From NCBI RefSeq assembly GCF_012911845.1, contig NZ_JAAXCU010000028.1, positions 1 to 64,000 on the forward strand: DNA of 64,000 bases, in the 5' to 3' direction. Below the pieces are notes generated by a model, which saw only the letters and a list, made by a program, of their open reading frames with translations, had not been told where the DNA came from and ran no database searches. Source of the DNA: Bacillus sp. RO2 (GTDB lineage: Bacteria > Bacillota > Bacilli > Bacillales > Bacillaceae_I). Each line of letters opens with the position of its first letter. Positions within the stretch are counted from its first letter, which is position 1. This document shows, piece by piece, positions 27,736 to 36,238 of this stretch. The translations under genes were made by a program, and so were the position numbers.

Positions 27736-29160
27736 ATGTTGAATGAGGTGTTAATACCTATAGATAAGAAGTCGAGTATGCCACTCTATGAACAAGTTTA
27801 TAATGGCATCAGGGAAGAAATCCTGAATGGATCCTTGAAGGCTAATCAGAAATTGCCCTCTGTTCGCTATATGTCTTCACTTTTATCAGTAAGCCGAAAT
27901 ACAATAGAGGCTGCGTATGAGAGGCTAGATTCAGAAGGCTATATTTCTAGTAAAAAAAGAAGTGGTTATTACATTCAACAACTCCATACGGATTTATTTG
28001 AAGGACAGCTGGTGAACTTTGAAGAAACAGAAGTCAGTAAAGAAGTTGAGCCTTTTTGCGAGATAGAATTTGATTTTTCAGGAAATCGCGTCGACACGAA
28101 TCATTTTCCTCTATCAGTTTGGAAACGTATCACTAATCAATGTTTGAAGGAGCAGCATGAAGAAGTTTTTTTCTTTGGTCACCCTCAAGGAGAGGTTGGT
28201 CTGAGGAGAGAAATTGCTTCTTATATCAGACAGTCAAGAGGGGTTCAATGTACGGAGGAACAAATAGTTATTGGATCTCATACTCAATATTTACTAAACT
28301 TACTCTGTCAGATGATTGGCATTGATGGTCAAACCGTAGCTTTTGAAAACCCTGGGTATTATGCAGCTAGACAGGTATTTGAGTTACTCGGCTACAATGT
28401 GCAATTGATTCCAGTAGGAGTTAAAGGAATTGATCTAAAAGCGCTAGAAGATAGCGAGGCCAAGTTGGTTTATGTTACACCTAGTCATCAAATTCCGATG
28501 GGATATGTGATGCCTGTTAAGCAAAGATTAGAGCTAATTAATTGGGCAATGAATGGTAATCGGTACATTATAGAAGATGACCTGAATAGTGAGTTTCGTT
28601 ATTATGGTCAGCCAATTCCAGCCCTACAACATCTTGATCAACATGGAAAAGTAATCTATATGGGGTCTTTCTTTAAATCGTTACTTCCAAGTATACGTCT
28701 TAACTATATGGTGCTGCCTCCAACTCTGGTTAAAATTTATCAAGAACAATTTATCATCTACCAACAAACTACATCACGTATCCTTCAAAAAACAGTTGAA
28801 ATTTTTATGAAGGAAGGCTATTGGAGTCAGCATATTAAAAGAATGAGGAAACTTTATAAGAAAAGATGTGAATGGACAGTCTCTTGCCTTCACAAATATA
28901 TGAGTAATAAGGTTGATATTTTAGGAGATCAGGCAGGACATCATGTTGTCATTCAGTTGAAAGAAAGAGAAGTTTCTCGGAATCTTCAAGATATTGCTTT
29001 ACATAATGGTATAAGAATAGATAGTGTGAACATATTTTTGGCTGATAAGCAGATGAATTCGCTATATAATCAAATTTTTATGTTAAGCTTTAGTGCTTTA
29101 TCGGAAGAAGAAATTCATGCAGGTATTAGGAAATTGAGTAAGGTATGGTTCTCAAACTAA
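27736..29160 (+). CDS. MocR/GabR-type PLP-dependent transcriptional regulator
   Basis: 474-residue fusion. Residues 1-75 form a GntR winged helix (YEQVYNGIREEILNGSL, LPSVRYMSSLLSVSRNTIEA). Residues 100-470 form a fold-type-I aminotransferase domain with YVTPSHQIPMGYVMP, IIEDDLNSEFRYYG and YMGSFFKSLLPSIRLNYMV, where the Lys is the PLP-binding residue. Such proteins sense an amine or amino acid through PLP and activate nearby genes. The downstream AbgT transporter and M20 amidohydrolase are the likely targets. Confidence 0.9.
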   Translation: MLNEVLIPIDKKSSMPLYEQVYNGIREEILNGSLKANQKLPSVRYMSSLLSVSRNTIEAAYERLDSEGYISSKKRSGYYIQQLHTDLFEGQLVNFEETEVSKEVEPFCEIEFDFSGNRVDTNHFPLSVWKRITNQCLKEQHEEVFFFGHPQGEVGLRREIASYIRQSRGVQCTEEQIVIGSHTQYLLNLLCQMIGIDGQTVAFENPGYYAARQVFELLGYNVQLIPVGVKGIDLKALEDSEAKLVYVTPSHQIPMGYVMPVKQRLELINWAMNGNRYIIEDDLNSEFRYYGQPIPALQHLDQHGKVIYMGSFFKSLLPSIRLNYMVLPPTLVKIYQEQFIIYQQTTSRILQKTVEIFMKEGYWSQHIKRMRKLYKKRCEWTVSCLHKYMSNKVDILGDQAGHHVVIQLKEREVSRNLQDIALHNGIRIDSVNIFLADKQMNSLYNQIFMLSFSALSEEEIHAGIRKLSKVWFSN

Positions 29161-29178
29161 TCTGTCCCCTATAAAAAA

Positions 29179-29218
29179 GATAAATCTGCCCCTGTTAAAT
29201 GGAGCAGATTTATTTTAT
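29179..29218 (+). terminator. Terminator of the MocR gene
   Basis: ATAAATCTGC and GCAGATTTAT pair around CCCTGTTAAATGGA, and a T-rich tract follows. Confidence 0.8.
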
Positions 29219-29258
29219 TATTATTAAAAATTCAGAATATTCAAAAGGGGGATGGCAT

Positions 29259-30818
29259 ATGGCGCTACCAAATCAAGTTTCAACAAACAAGCTAAACATA
29301 CCACCAAAGAAAACAATTGTTTCTCGCTTTTTAGATCTCGTTGAAAAAGGAGGAAATAAGTTTCCAGATGTGTTAACTTTATTTGCTATCATTACTGGGA
29401 TCATTTTAGTATCCTCTTTTATTGCAGCGAAGCTTGGAGTGAGCGCGGTTAACCCGGCTACGAATGAAACAATGAATGCAGTGAATCTCCTTAACGGAGA
29501 TGGAATTAGAAGGATTATGACCGAAATGGTTAGCAACTTTGTTTCCTTTCCACCTCTAGGTCTCGTTCTTGTTATCATGCTTGGAGTAGGTCTAGCCGAG
29601 TCAACTGGATTAGTATCTGCATTCATGAGAAGAGTAGTATTTGCTTCACCCAAAAAATTAATTCTACCAACAATCGTATTGATCGCGATCCTAGGAAATG
29701 CAGCAGCAGATGCAGCAGTAATTGTTTTGCCGCCAATTGCCGCCTTAATCTATCTGACTCTTGGCAAAAATCCGATAGTTGGGCTTGTGGCCGCATACGC
29801 TGCAGTAGCTGGTGGCTTTAGTGCTAACCTTATCATTACGTCATTAGATGTTTTGCTTGCAGGCTTTACAGAGTCCAGCGCTCAAATTATCGATCCATCC
29901 TATATAGCAAACCCCGCCATGAATTACTATTTTGTCTTTGCATCTACTTTCGTTTTATTACCAGTTACAATCTGGGTAACAAATAAAATAGTTGAACCGA
30001 GACTCGGAACACTTAACAACGTACACACATTGGAAAAACAAGAATTATCCCTTAGTGATTCAGAAAAGAAGGGATTAAAATGGGCATTTATTACAACAAT
30101 ACTGTTTTTACTCGTAATAGTAGCAACCATCATTCCGGAAAACGGGATTCTTCGTAACCAAGAGACTGGAGAAATTATGAATTCACCATTTATGAGCTCT
30201 CTTGTTGCCATTATGTTTCTCTTTTTCTTCCTCCCTGCGTTAGCATATGGGATTGGAGCAGGGTCTATTAAATCTGATAAAGATGTAGCAGGTCACCTTA
30301 CAAAGTCTATGTCAGGAATGGGGTACTATATTGTTCTAACTTTCATTGCGGCTCAAATGATCACCTATTTTGCATGGAGTAACCTCGGCGCAATTATTGC
30401 CATTAACGGAGCAGAATGGCTACAAAGTATTGGACTAACCGGACTTCCACTTTTAATTGGATTCATTCTATTTTCTGCATTAATTAATTTAATAGTTGCG
30501 AGTTCTTCAGCTAAGTGGGCAATCTTAGGTCCGGTTTTTGTACCAATGCTACTTCTTATTGATTATAGTCCAGCATTTACTCAGCTTGCATATAGAATTG
30601 GAGATAGTATCACCAACATGATTACGCCTATGCTTGCCTATTTTGCTATCATTCTAACGTTTGCCAAGAAGTATGACTCCAGAATGGGAGTAGGAACGCT
30701 TATATCAGCACTTTTACCCTACTCAATTGCTTATATGATTTTTTGGATTTTATTGTTTGTAGTTTGGTACCTACTAGGACTTCCGATTGGTCCAGATACG
30801 TATATTAGGGTGAAATAA
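29259..30818 (+). CDS. AbgT family p-aminobenzoyl-glutamate transporter
   Basis: 519-residue permease with about 12 hydrophobic segments. It starts with the FLDLVEKGGNKFPDVLTLFA motif common to AbgT proteins, followed by PPLGLVLVIMLGVGLAESTG, ILGNAAADAAVIVLPPIAA, AAVAGGFSANLI and a C-terminal ASSSAKWAILGPVFVPML. Family members import p-aminobenzoyl-glutamate or export sulfonamides. The neighbouring M20 peptidase argues for uptake and hydrolysis of an aminoacyl conjugate. AAAGGGGGATG precedes the ATG at 29259; an upstream in-frame extension lies over the MocR terminator and is rejected. Confidence 0.9.
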   Translation: MALPNQVSTNKLNIPPKKTIVSRFLDLVEKGGNKFPDVLTLFAIITGIILVSSFIAAKLGVSAVNPATNETMNAVNLLNGDGIRRIMTEMVSNFVSFPPLGLVLVIMLGVGLAESTGLVSAFMRRVVFASPKKLILPTIVLIAILGNAAADAAVIVLPPIAALIYLTLGKNPIVGLVAAYAAVAGGFSANLIITSLDVLLAGFTESSAQIIDPSYIANPAMNYYFVFASTFVLLPVTIWVTNKIVEPRLGTLNNVHTLEKQELSLSDSEKKGLKWAFITTILFLLVIVATIIPENGILRNQETGEIMNSPFMSSLVAIMFLFFFLPALAYGIGAGSIKSDKDVAGHLTKSMSGMGYYIVLTFIAAQMITYFAWSNLGAIIAINGAEWLQSIGLTGLPLLIGFILFSALINLIVASSSAKWAILGPVFVPMLLLIDYSPAFTQLAYRIGDSITNMITPMLAYFAIILTFAKKYDSRMGVGTLISALLPYSIAYMIFWILLFVVWYLLGLPIGPDTYIRVK

Positions 30819-30941
30819 ACATATATTTGCTCTTTTCTAATTCTACTAGGAAAAACTCTATTTCACATTGACTTGCAGGCGACTTCGCAGAGAACAGCGT
30901 TCAAATCAATGACATAAAATTATAAGGATGGTGCTATTTCA

Positions 30942-32147
30942 ATGAAATCAATTAACACAATACTTGATAGCGTATATGAGGAAATGGTCGAAATAAGAAG
31001 ACATCTACATATGTATCCTGAACTTTCATTTCAAGAGGTCGAGACGCCTCGATTTATTGCAGCATTTCATCGTAAGTTAGGTCATGATGTACGGGAAAGT
31101 GTTGGAGGAAGAGGTGTAGTTGCCACTTTAAAAGGCGGTAAGCCTGGTAAGACGGTAGCTCTTCGTGCTGATTTTGATGCCCTTCCAATACAAGAACAAA
31201 ATGACGTTGCCTACAAATCAAAAGTAGCAGGGGTGATGCATGCCTGTGGTCATGACGGTCATACAGCCACTCTTCTAGGTGTAGCGAAAGCATTAAATGC
31301 CATCAAAGAAGAAGTAGAAGGTACGATTGTGTTTATTCACCAGCATGCAGAGGAAATGCAGCCTGGTGGTGCCATTAATATGATTGAGGATGGTTGTTTA
31401 GAAGGTGTTGATGTCATTTTTGGTACACACCTTTGGGCAACTGCACCACTTGGGGAAATTCTATATAAGGAAGGACCTCTAACTGCAGCAGCGGATCGCT
31501 TTGAAATGAAGATAATGGGAAGAGGCGGACACGGAGCACAGCCACATCTAACCAGGGATTCTATCGTCATTGCCTCACAGATTGTTGTCAACCTACAACA
31601 TATCGTGTCTAGAAGAGTGGATCCTTTACATGAAGCGGTTGTATCCATCGGTTCTTTTGAAGCAGGAAACGCCTTTAATGTCATTGCGGATACTGTTCAA
31701 TTGAAAGGAACGGTTCGCACTTTTAATAAAGAAATTCAAAAGCTAATTGAAGAAGAAATTGAGCAAATTGTAAAAGGTCTTTGCATCGCTCATAAGGCAG
31801 AATACTCACTAAATTACGTTCATGGTTATCCAGCAACGGTCAATCATAAAGCAGAAACTGAACAGCTTGCTAAATCAGCAGCCACCATTAAGGAAGTCTC
31901 AGTTGTTCGTGAAACTGTAGCTCAAATGGGAGGAGAAGACTTTTCGTACTACCTAGAGCAAATTCCAGGCACATTCTTTTTCACAGGTGCACAATGTTCA
32001 GATCGTACAGAGACCTACCCACACCACCATCCAAAATTCGATTTTGACGAAAAAGCAATGCTCATCGCTGCCAAAACATTAACACAGGTCACATTGGATT
32101 ACCTAAAAGTTCAAAACCAAATGGTAGTGGTGCAAGAAACAAGGTAG
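30942..32147 (+). CDS. M20D family amidohydrolase (AbgB/YxeP-like)
   Basis: 401-residue metallopeptidase-fold enzyme. The metal-binding motifs are HACGHDGHTATLLG, HQHAEEMQPGGA, GTHLWATAPLG and the C-terminal GGEDFSYYLEQIPG. The dimerisation domain sits between. Relatives hydrolyse N-acyl amino acids, indole-acetyl amino acids or p-aminobenzoyl-glutamate. Following the AbgT transporter after 120 bases, it probably cleaves the imported conjugate in the cytosol. Confidence 0.9.
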   Translation: MKSINTILDSVYEEMVEIRRHLHMYPELSFQEVETPRFIAAFHRKLGHDVRESVGGRGVVATLKGGKPGKTVALRADFDALPIQEQNDVAYKSKVAGVMHACGHDGHTATLLGVAKALNAIKEEVEGTIVFIHQHAEEMQPGGAINMIEDGCLEGVDVIFGTHLWATAPLGEILYKEGPLTAAADRFEMKIMGRGGHGAQPHLTRDSIVIASQIVVNLQHIVSRRVDPLHEAVVSIGSFEAGNAFNVIADTVQLKGTVRTFNKEIQKLIEEEIEQIVKGLCIAHKAEYSLNYVHGYPATVNHKAETEQLAKSAATIKEVSVVRETVAQMGGEDFSYYLEQIPGTFFFTGAQCSDRTETYPHHHPKFDFDEKAMLIAAKTLTQVTLDYLKVQNQMVVVQETR

Positions 32148-32267
32148 AATAACACATAAAAAACAGTGCTGTGTACGGATATAAAAAGGTGTAACATCTA
32201 ATACCACCAAAATTTGATCAGTCAGAGCCATTTTAATCCATCCAGTAACTGGTTCTCATTTAAGAAA

Positions 32268-32337
32268 AAGTGCCTGTCACTTCCCCAATTTGTTAAATCA
32301 AAACGACCAAGACCAGGGGGTGACAGGCACCTCTTTT
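32268..32337. repeat. GTGCCTGTCAC inverted repeat
   Basis: AGTGCCTGTCACTTCCCC (32269-32286) and GGGGGTGACAGGCACCT (32316-32332) are almost fully complementary. They enclose about 30 bases and are followed by a T run, so the structure could terminate the M20 gene. It belongs to the same word family as the repeat at 14443. The rest of the 327-base gap shows nothing. Confidence 0.75.
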
Positions 32338-32474
32338 TAACTTTACTAACGTGTATCAAGGAAAGACGATCAGAAGAAGCGATTTTTTAACAAGATGACT
32401 TCTTCTGATAATTTTAAAAGGCAAAACGAAACAAATATGAGAACTGTCACTATGTTTCTTAAATGGCATGATAA

Positions 32475-33254
32475 TTACATATGCAGACAAAGTTTTATTA
32501 ATCTTCTAACTTCATTGCACATTTGTTTGTTTATAGGGTGCACGGATTCTATATATTCTAAAATCACATTTGCTGATTCAGGAACACGGTTGTATCCCTG
32601 TAACATATGTTCTAATTTAACTGCAAAGCGAGGGAATCTATTCTCCAGTCTTCTTTCGTTTGCAAAAGCATCTGGAAAATAGTCAACTTCCTTTTCAAGT
32701 AGGTATAACACCTTAAGAATGCTATTGATTGCATGACCTTCAATAAACCTTAAAGCAGAAAGCTTCTCTCCCCTGGCATACCTGCATAACCCTACATACA
32801 AGTTAGTCAAAGCTTCATTAATGGAGAAATCGAGGGAAACCTCATTAACGTTCCTTTTCTGAACTTGGGAAGATGGAATCTTGGAATCGTCAAATGAAGA
32901 TTTTTTCCACACAATACGACCTTCTGAATAGGATATATTCTCTAGTTCTTGTTCTTCAAAAACAGCGAATTCTCCATATATACCATCTGAAAATAATATT
33001 TTATAACCATCTCTCGAATTTTTAAAAGCATAATCGATCGGATGGGAAGCACTAATCCAATCAAGCAGTTCAATAAATCTTGTTTTATATCCGGGTTTTA
33101 CAATAACGAAAAAGTCCAAATCTGAAAATTCGTCTAAACGATCCAATTCATTTCCTACTGAACCAAGTCCTAACAATAACAACGCTCCCTGTGTTCTCTC
33201 TAAGCTTAAACCAATTTCGTCTAATCTTCTTAACAAACGTTCTTTTCTCTTCAT
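32475..33254 (-). CDS. Nucleotidyltransferase, lincosamide/aminoglycoside-resistance type
   Basis: 259-residue protein with an N-terminal Pol-beta-type nucleotidyltransferase motif LGSVGNELDRLDEFSDLDFF, where GS and the two Asp are the nucleotide and metal ligands, and a helical C-terminal domain. The pattern resembles the LnuF/LnuG lincosamide nucleotidyltransferase group, but drug specificity cannot be inferred. AGGAGGAGAG precedes the ATG at 33254. An intrinsic terminator hairpin lies only about 30 bases upstream, in the leader, which suggests transcription attenuation. Confidence 0.75.
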   Translation of the reverse strand: MKRKERLLRRLDEIGLSLERTQGALLLLGLGSVGNELDRLDEFSDLDFFVIVKPGYKTRFIELLDWISASHPIDYAFKNSRDGYKILFSDGIYGEFAVFEEQELENISYSEGRIVWKKSSFDDSKIPSSQVQKRNVNEVSLDFSINEALTNLYVGLCRYARGEKLSALRFIEGHAINSILKVLYLLEKEVDYFPDAFANERRLENRFPRFAVKLEHMLQGYNRVPESANVILEYIESVHPINKQMCNEVRRLIKLCLHM

Positions 33255-33272
33255 CTCTCTCCTCCTCTTGTT

Positions 33273-33325
33273 TAAAAACAAAAAAGGCTCAACCACATCA
33301 ATTGACGAGGTTGAACCCAAAGGTT
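33273..33325 (-). promoter_or_regulatory. Putative transcription attenuator in the nucleotidyltransferase leader
   Basis: On the minus strand GGTTCAACC and GGTTGAGCC form a hairpin (33286-33317) followed by TTTTTTGTTTTT, ending about 20 bases before the start codon. The 5' arm can alternatively pair with the preceding AACC (AACCTTTGGGTT, 33314-33325), a possible anti-terminator. The remaining leader, 33326-33599, shows no gene. The structure might instead be a plain terminator of the upstream RES gene. Confidence 0.5.
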
Positions 33326-33599
33326 ACATTGCCTTCATTATTCTTAAGACTACATTATCATTACCTTGTAAGATTATCTATATTTAAAATCTTCGAAGAA
33401 AAGTATTAAAGAAGACCTTACGACACTTCTTATATTTCATCTTATTTAATCATTTTGATCTTTATAACCGGTACTCATGTATTTTGACCATTGGTATCTC
33501 GAATATCCATTTCCATAATATTTGTTGCTACTATACCTTTAGTCTAATTACATAGACCATTTTTAAAGGTAAAATACCAAATAAATACTAGAAAATCAT

Positions 33600-33632
33600 T
33601 TACTTATGGTACGGTTCTCCGTAATATATCAA
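33600..33632 (-). other. Distal rlmH-end repeat (candidate att site of an SCC-like element)
   Basis: On the minus strand this reads L-I-Y-Y-G-E-P-Y-H-K-stop, with the last five codons and the stop equal in sense to the end of rlmH. The plus-strand 16-mer ACTTATGGTACGGTTC (33602-33617) differs from ACTTGTGATACGGTTC at rlmH (38271-38286) at only two positions and is in direct orientation. It lies immediately after the RES gene stop codon. Confidence 0.7.
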
Positions 33633-34840
33633 AGTGAGGTTTTTAGTCTACCGCTAAAGTGCGAAGCTTTTTTTAAGGTTAGCCCACTCTTGCTCTGATG
33701 GTCATTACAATCTTCATTTTCAAAAAACAACACATAAGCTTTCTTATTATTGAGAGAACTCGGATAAACAATGCCGTCAATTCCAGTGTTTCTATATTTA
33801 AAAACATACCTAAAATATTCTGTGACAATTTGTGTAGGCACATAATCCACATGTTCTCTACCATCTTTTTCAATCGGTTTTGTAAAGTCATTTAAGAAAC
33901 TGTAAAAGAACTTTACTACCCAACGTTTTTCACGTTCGTCATCATCAAAAATACTAGGTAACTTTGGTAAAGAAGTTAAATCTAATAGCAATAATTTTTC
34001 ATTATTAATAAATTCACCAATACTTGCTATCACATTCTCACCCGGACTATATTTCACTTCCAATAAAGCCGTTTCTTTACTCTCTGCTCCATAAAACATT
34101 GGAATCCCAGCTGGACTCATTCTATTTGAACTCTCCGCATACTCTTTTGCTGGTGTCCCAATTTCTTTTGCTTTATAAAATAATTCACCTTTAGAAGAAA
34201 CACGGGCTCTAAAAAACTTGCTTGATGATACTGCTTTAATCAAATTCAATTCCTCAACAAAACCAGCTATATTATCCAAAATCTCATGCGGTACCACTCG
34301 TTGCTTTTTGTTACCTGAGTCATAGGAACTGTTTAAAAACAGATAACGCATGCTATGTTTTACCTGTTCAGAAAAATCGTTCCATGTGTAAAAGAACTCT
34401 TCGTCTAGCGTTGAACCATACGGGTCAACCTTACACCAATTTGTATCCATTAATGCTTCTCTGATGTCTTCAAACAAACTGTCAGAATTTATACCCACTT
34501 CACTATACAAGACGCTTTCAGTAAAATCCCAGCCATCATATATTTCAACCCCTAGATATCCACCTTCCCTTGAATCATAGCCTACACCTTCATCGTCAGG
34601 GTTTCCCCATTCATATTTAATACCTGTCATAATAAATTCCATTATTAAATCAACGTCAGCAGCTAGGGTATCTTCGTCTTCAGCACCACAATAATCACAT
34701 CTATCAGCAGTTGCATTTTCTTCTATATAATTCTGAATATGTTTGTCTGAAACACATTCAGTACACACATATTTATCTCCGAGAGTACTAAAACCTAATT
34801 CATTTTGTCTGATAAGCAAATTTTTATGATAACCCATCAT
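33629..34840 (-). CDS. HEPN/RES N-terminal domain plus RES domain protein
   Basis: 403-residue protein. The N-terminus has a zinc-ribbon-like YVCTECVSDKH and RCDYCGAEDED, followed by an all-alpha region of the HEPN/RES-NTD type. The C-terminal RES domain has FFRARVSS, RMSPAGIPMFYGAESKETALLE, VTEYFRY and GIDGIVYPSS. RES domains of the Xre-MbcT type degrade NAD+ and act as toxins in toxin-antitoxin or abortive-infection systems. No adjacent Xre antitoxin is seen, so the large N-terminal region may control it. The gene is the outermost one of the rlmH island, and its stop touches the distal repeat. Confidence 0.8.
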   Translation of the reverse strand: MMGYHKNLLIRQNELGFSTLGDKYVCTECVSDKHIQNYIEENATADRCDYCGAEDEDTLAADVDLIMEFIMTGIKYEWGNPDDEGVGYDSREGGYLGVEIYDGWDFTESVLYSEVGINSDSLFEDIREALMDTNWCKVDPYGSTLDEEFFYTWNDFSEQVKHSMRYLFLNSSYDSGNKKQRVVPHEILDNIAGFVEELNLIKAVSSSKFFRARVSSKGELFYKAKEIGTPAKEYAESSNRMSPAGIPMFYGAESKETALLEVKYSPGENVIASIGEFINNEKLLLLDLTSLPKLPSIFDDDEREKRWVVKFFYSFLNDFTKPIEKDGREHVDYVPTQIVTEYFRYVFKYRNTGIDGIVYPSSLNNKKAYVLFFENEDCNDHQSKSGLTLKKASHFSGRLKTSL

Positions 34841-34968
34841 TCAGCACCATCCTCTAAAACATATTATAATAATTCTAACTGAATTGTATTTTTGTGGCTT
34901 TATCTTTCTCTTCAGTTAAAAATGAACTGTATTATCATGTTTCAGAGCATAACACTTATTGCTTATAA

Positions 34969-35181
34969 ATAATTACAGAAGCAATCTTACTTTCTATTGA
35001 TATAAAAGAAAACATTGTTGCCCTTTTTCCAAATTGCCATCGCCTATTGCATCATGGTACCAATGAAGATAAAGAAAAAATTCTCATTAAGCTTTGGTTC
35101 GACAGGAAGGACCTTTTATACAAAAGAGGAATAAAATTTGATACACCAACTTTTCTTTTAGAAAACCTCATTTATTTTTGA
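34969..35181 (+). pseudogene. C-terminal remnant of an HNH endonuclease
   Basis: An open plus-strand frame without a start codon encodes ITEAILLSIDIKENIVALFP, then NCHRLLHHG and about 35 more residues, ending at a TGA. NIVALxPNCHRLLHHG is the second half of the HNH active site of McrA-like restriction endonucleases, normally NIVALCPNCH. The first Cys is replaced by Phe, and the EAHH half upstream is lost. It is therefore a decayed restriction nuclease. It lies between the RES and GIY-YIG genes, on the opposite strand. The preceding bases 34841-34968 hold nothing recognisable. Confidence 0.65.
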
Positions 35182-35198
35182 TAAAGCTCGAAGTATCT

Positions 35199-35612
35199 CT
35201 ATTCATTTGTAAGACTAGAATTTAAAAAATTTGTAAGTGATGAAATTTTATCTTCTACACTTTTTTGATAGTCACTAATCCCACTTTGGCTTAATGGTTT
35301 TTTCTTTTTGATTAGGTCCTTTTCTATTTTCTTTCGGTCTTTGTCTTTATCCACCTTTTTAAGTAGTTCAAATTTTATTGTTATACTTGAGTCTCTAATC
35401 GTATGTTTATCAAACCCGAAATAATCTGGTTTCTTTTTTAACTGATACAAATGTGATGCACATCGTGCTAGAATAAAAACTGATTCACCTATATAAAGAA
35501 CGTCAGATTTGCCATTTTTATGCACACTAATCTCATATATCCCTGCACCTATCGCTTGAATTAAATCCCCTTGAAAAAAATCAATTGTAATATTCATATT
35601 AGTTTCTTTCAA
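35199..35612 (-). CDS. GIY-YIG nuclease-like protein
   Basis: 137-residue single-domain protein. AGIYEISVHKNGKSDVLYIG contains the paired GIY and YIG strands, followed by the conserved Arg in ILARCASHLYQLKKK. The C-terminal half is Lys-rich and lacks an obvious extra domain. The TTG at 35612 has AAAGGGG seven bases upstream; ATG at 35597 is an alternative. It may cut DNA as a free-standing nuclease or be a fragment of a restriction enzyme. It overlaps the end of a decayed DUF262 gene. Confidence 0.6.
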   Translation of the reverse strand: MKETNMNITIDFFQGDLIQAIGAGIYEISVHKNGKSDVLYIGESVFILARCASHLYQLKKKPDYFGFDKHTIRDSSITIKFELLKKVDKDKDRKKIEKDLIKKKKPLSQSGISDYQKSVEDKISSLTNFLNSSLTNE

Positions 35613-35742
35613 TTGAATACCCCTTTTTAATAACTTCGATCTGTATCCCAAACATACTCTCTCTGAATTGCTGGTAATAGATATTTTTTCTATGTATATT
35701 TTCGATAACTTCCTTAATAGTAATCGGTGTTTCGAAAGCCAT
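35613..35742 (-). pseudogene. N-terminal remnant of a DUF262 protein
   Basis: GGAGG and an ATG at 35742 start MAFETPITIKEVIENIHRK. The natural frame then derails, but adding one A to the A6 tract at 35684-35689 gives YLLPAIQREYVWDTD, the DUF262 signature found in GmrSD-type restriction and related defence proteins. A second shift gives QIEVI and KKGYSI. Everything beyond is missing. The gene has suffered a frameshift and a large 3' deletion. Confidence 0.6.
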
Positions 35743-35755
35743 TAAAATCCTCCAT

Positions 35756-36094
35756 TTAAATAACTTTTAATTCATTAAGGTCTATGTATGCAACTGGACT
35801 TCCAGTTCCAAATTTTTTTAATAATTGTTCCTCTGAATTTTGTAATCTTAGCAATAAATCGCTTGGTCCTTCCTCTCCCTCAAAAAATTTCCGTCCCTTA
35901 TCTGTTCCAGCTTCAACAATACCCCATTTTTTTGGTTTAAACAGACATTCAACTTTTCCTCTATTGATACCAGCAACCAAGGTAATTGTGTCGAACCTCT
36001 TTTGACTAATTCTCCAATTTCCTCTAGTAGCTTCATAATGATTTTTTCCATCTTTTAAACCATTGTGTATTTTTAATAATAATAATTCTTCCAT
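35756..36094 (-). CDS. Hypothetical protein, 112 aa (island gene)
   Basis: No family recognised. The protein is small, basic and soluble, with a beta-rich first half (WRISQKRFDTITLVAGINRG, KVECLFKPKKWGIVEAG) and an acidic FFEGEEGPSDLL before a helical end. GGGGG lies eight bases before the ATG at 36094; longer in-frame starts have poorer sites. It lies between the uracil-glycosylase-like gene and the DUF262 remnant on the same strand, so it may be part of a defence operon. Confidence 0.55.
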   Translation of the reverse strand: MEELLLLKIHNGLKDGKNHYEATRGNWRISQKRFDTITLVAGINRGKVECLFKPKKWGIVEAGTDKGRKFFEGEEGPSDLLLRLQNSEEQLLKKFGTGSPVAYIDLNELKVI

Positions 36095-36176
36095 TTCTAT
36101 TGCCCCCATTTTTTTTACTATTAGATTAATCATACTAAATAACTACCATATTTTTCATACTTTATTTTGAATAAAT

Positions 36177-36212
36177 AAAGGACTGGAAATTTCAATTAAC
36201 CAATCCTTTTTA
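36177..36212 (-). terminator. Terminator of the uracil-glycosylase-like gene
   Basis: AAAGGATTGG and CCAGTCCTTT pair with one mismatch on the minus strand, followed by ATTTATT. Confidence 0.6.
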
Positions 36213-36238
36213 ACATTATTATTTAATTTATTTTATTA

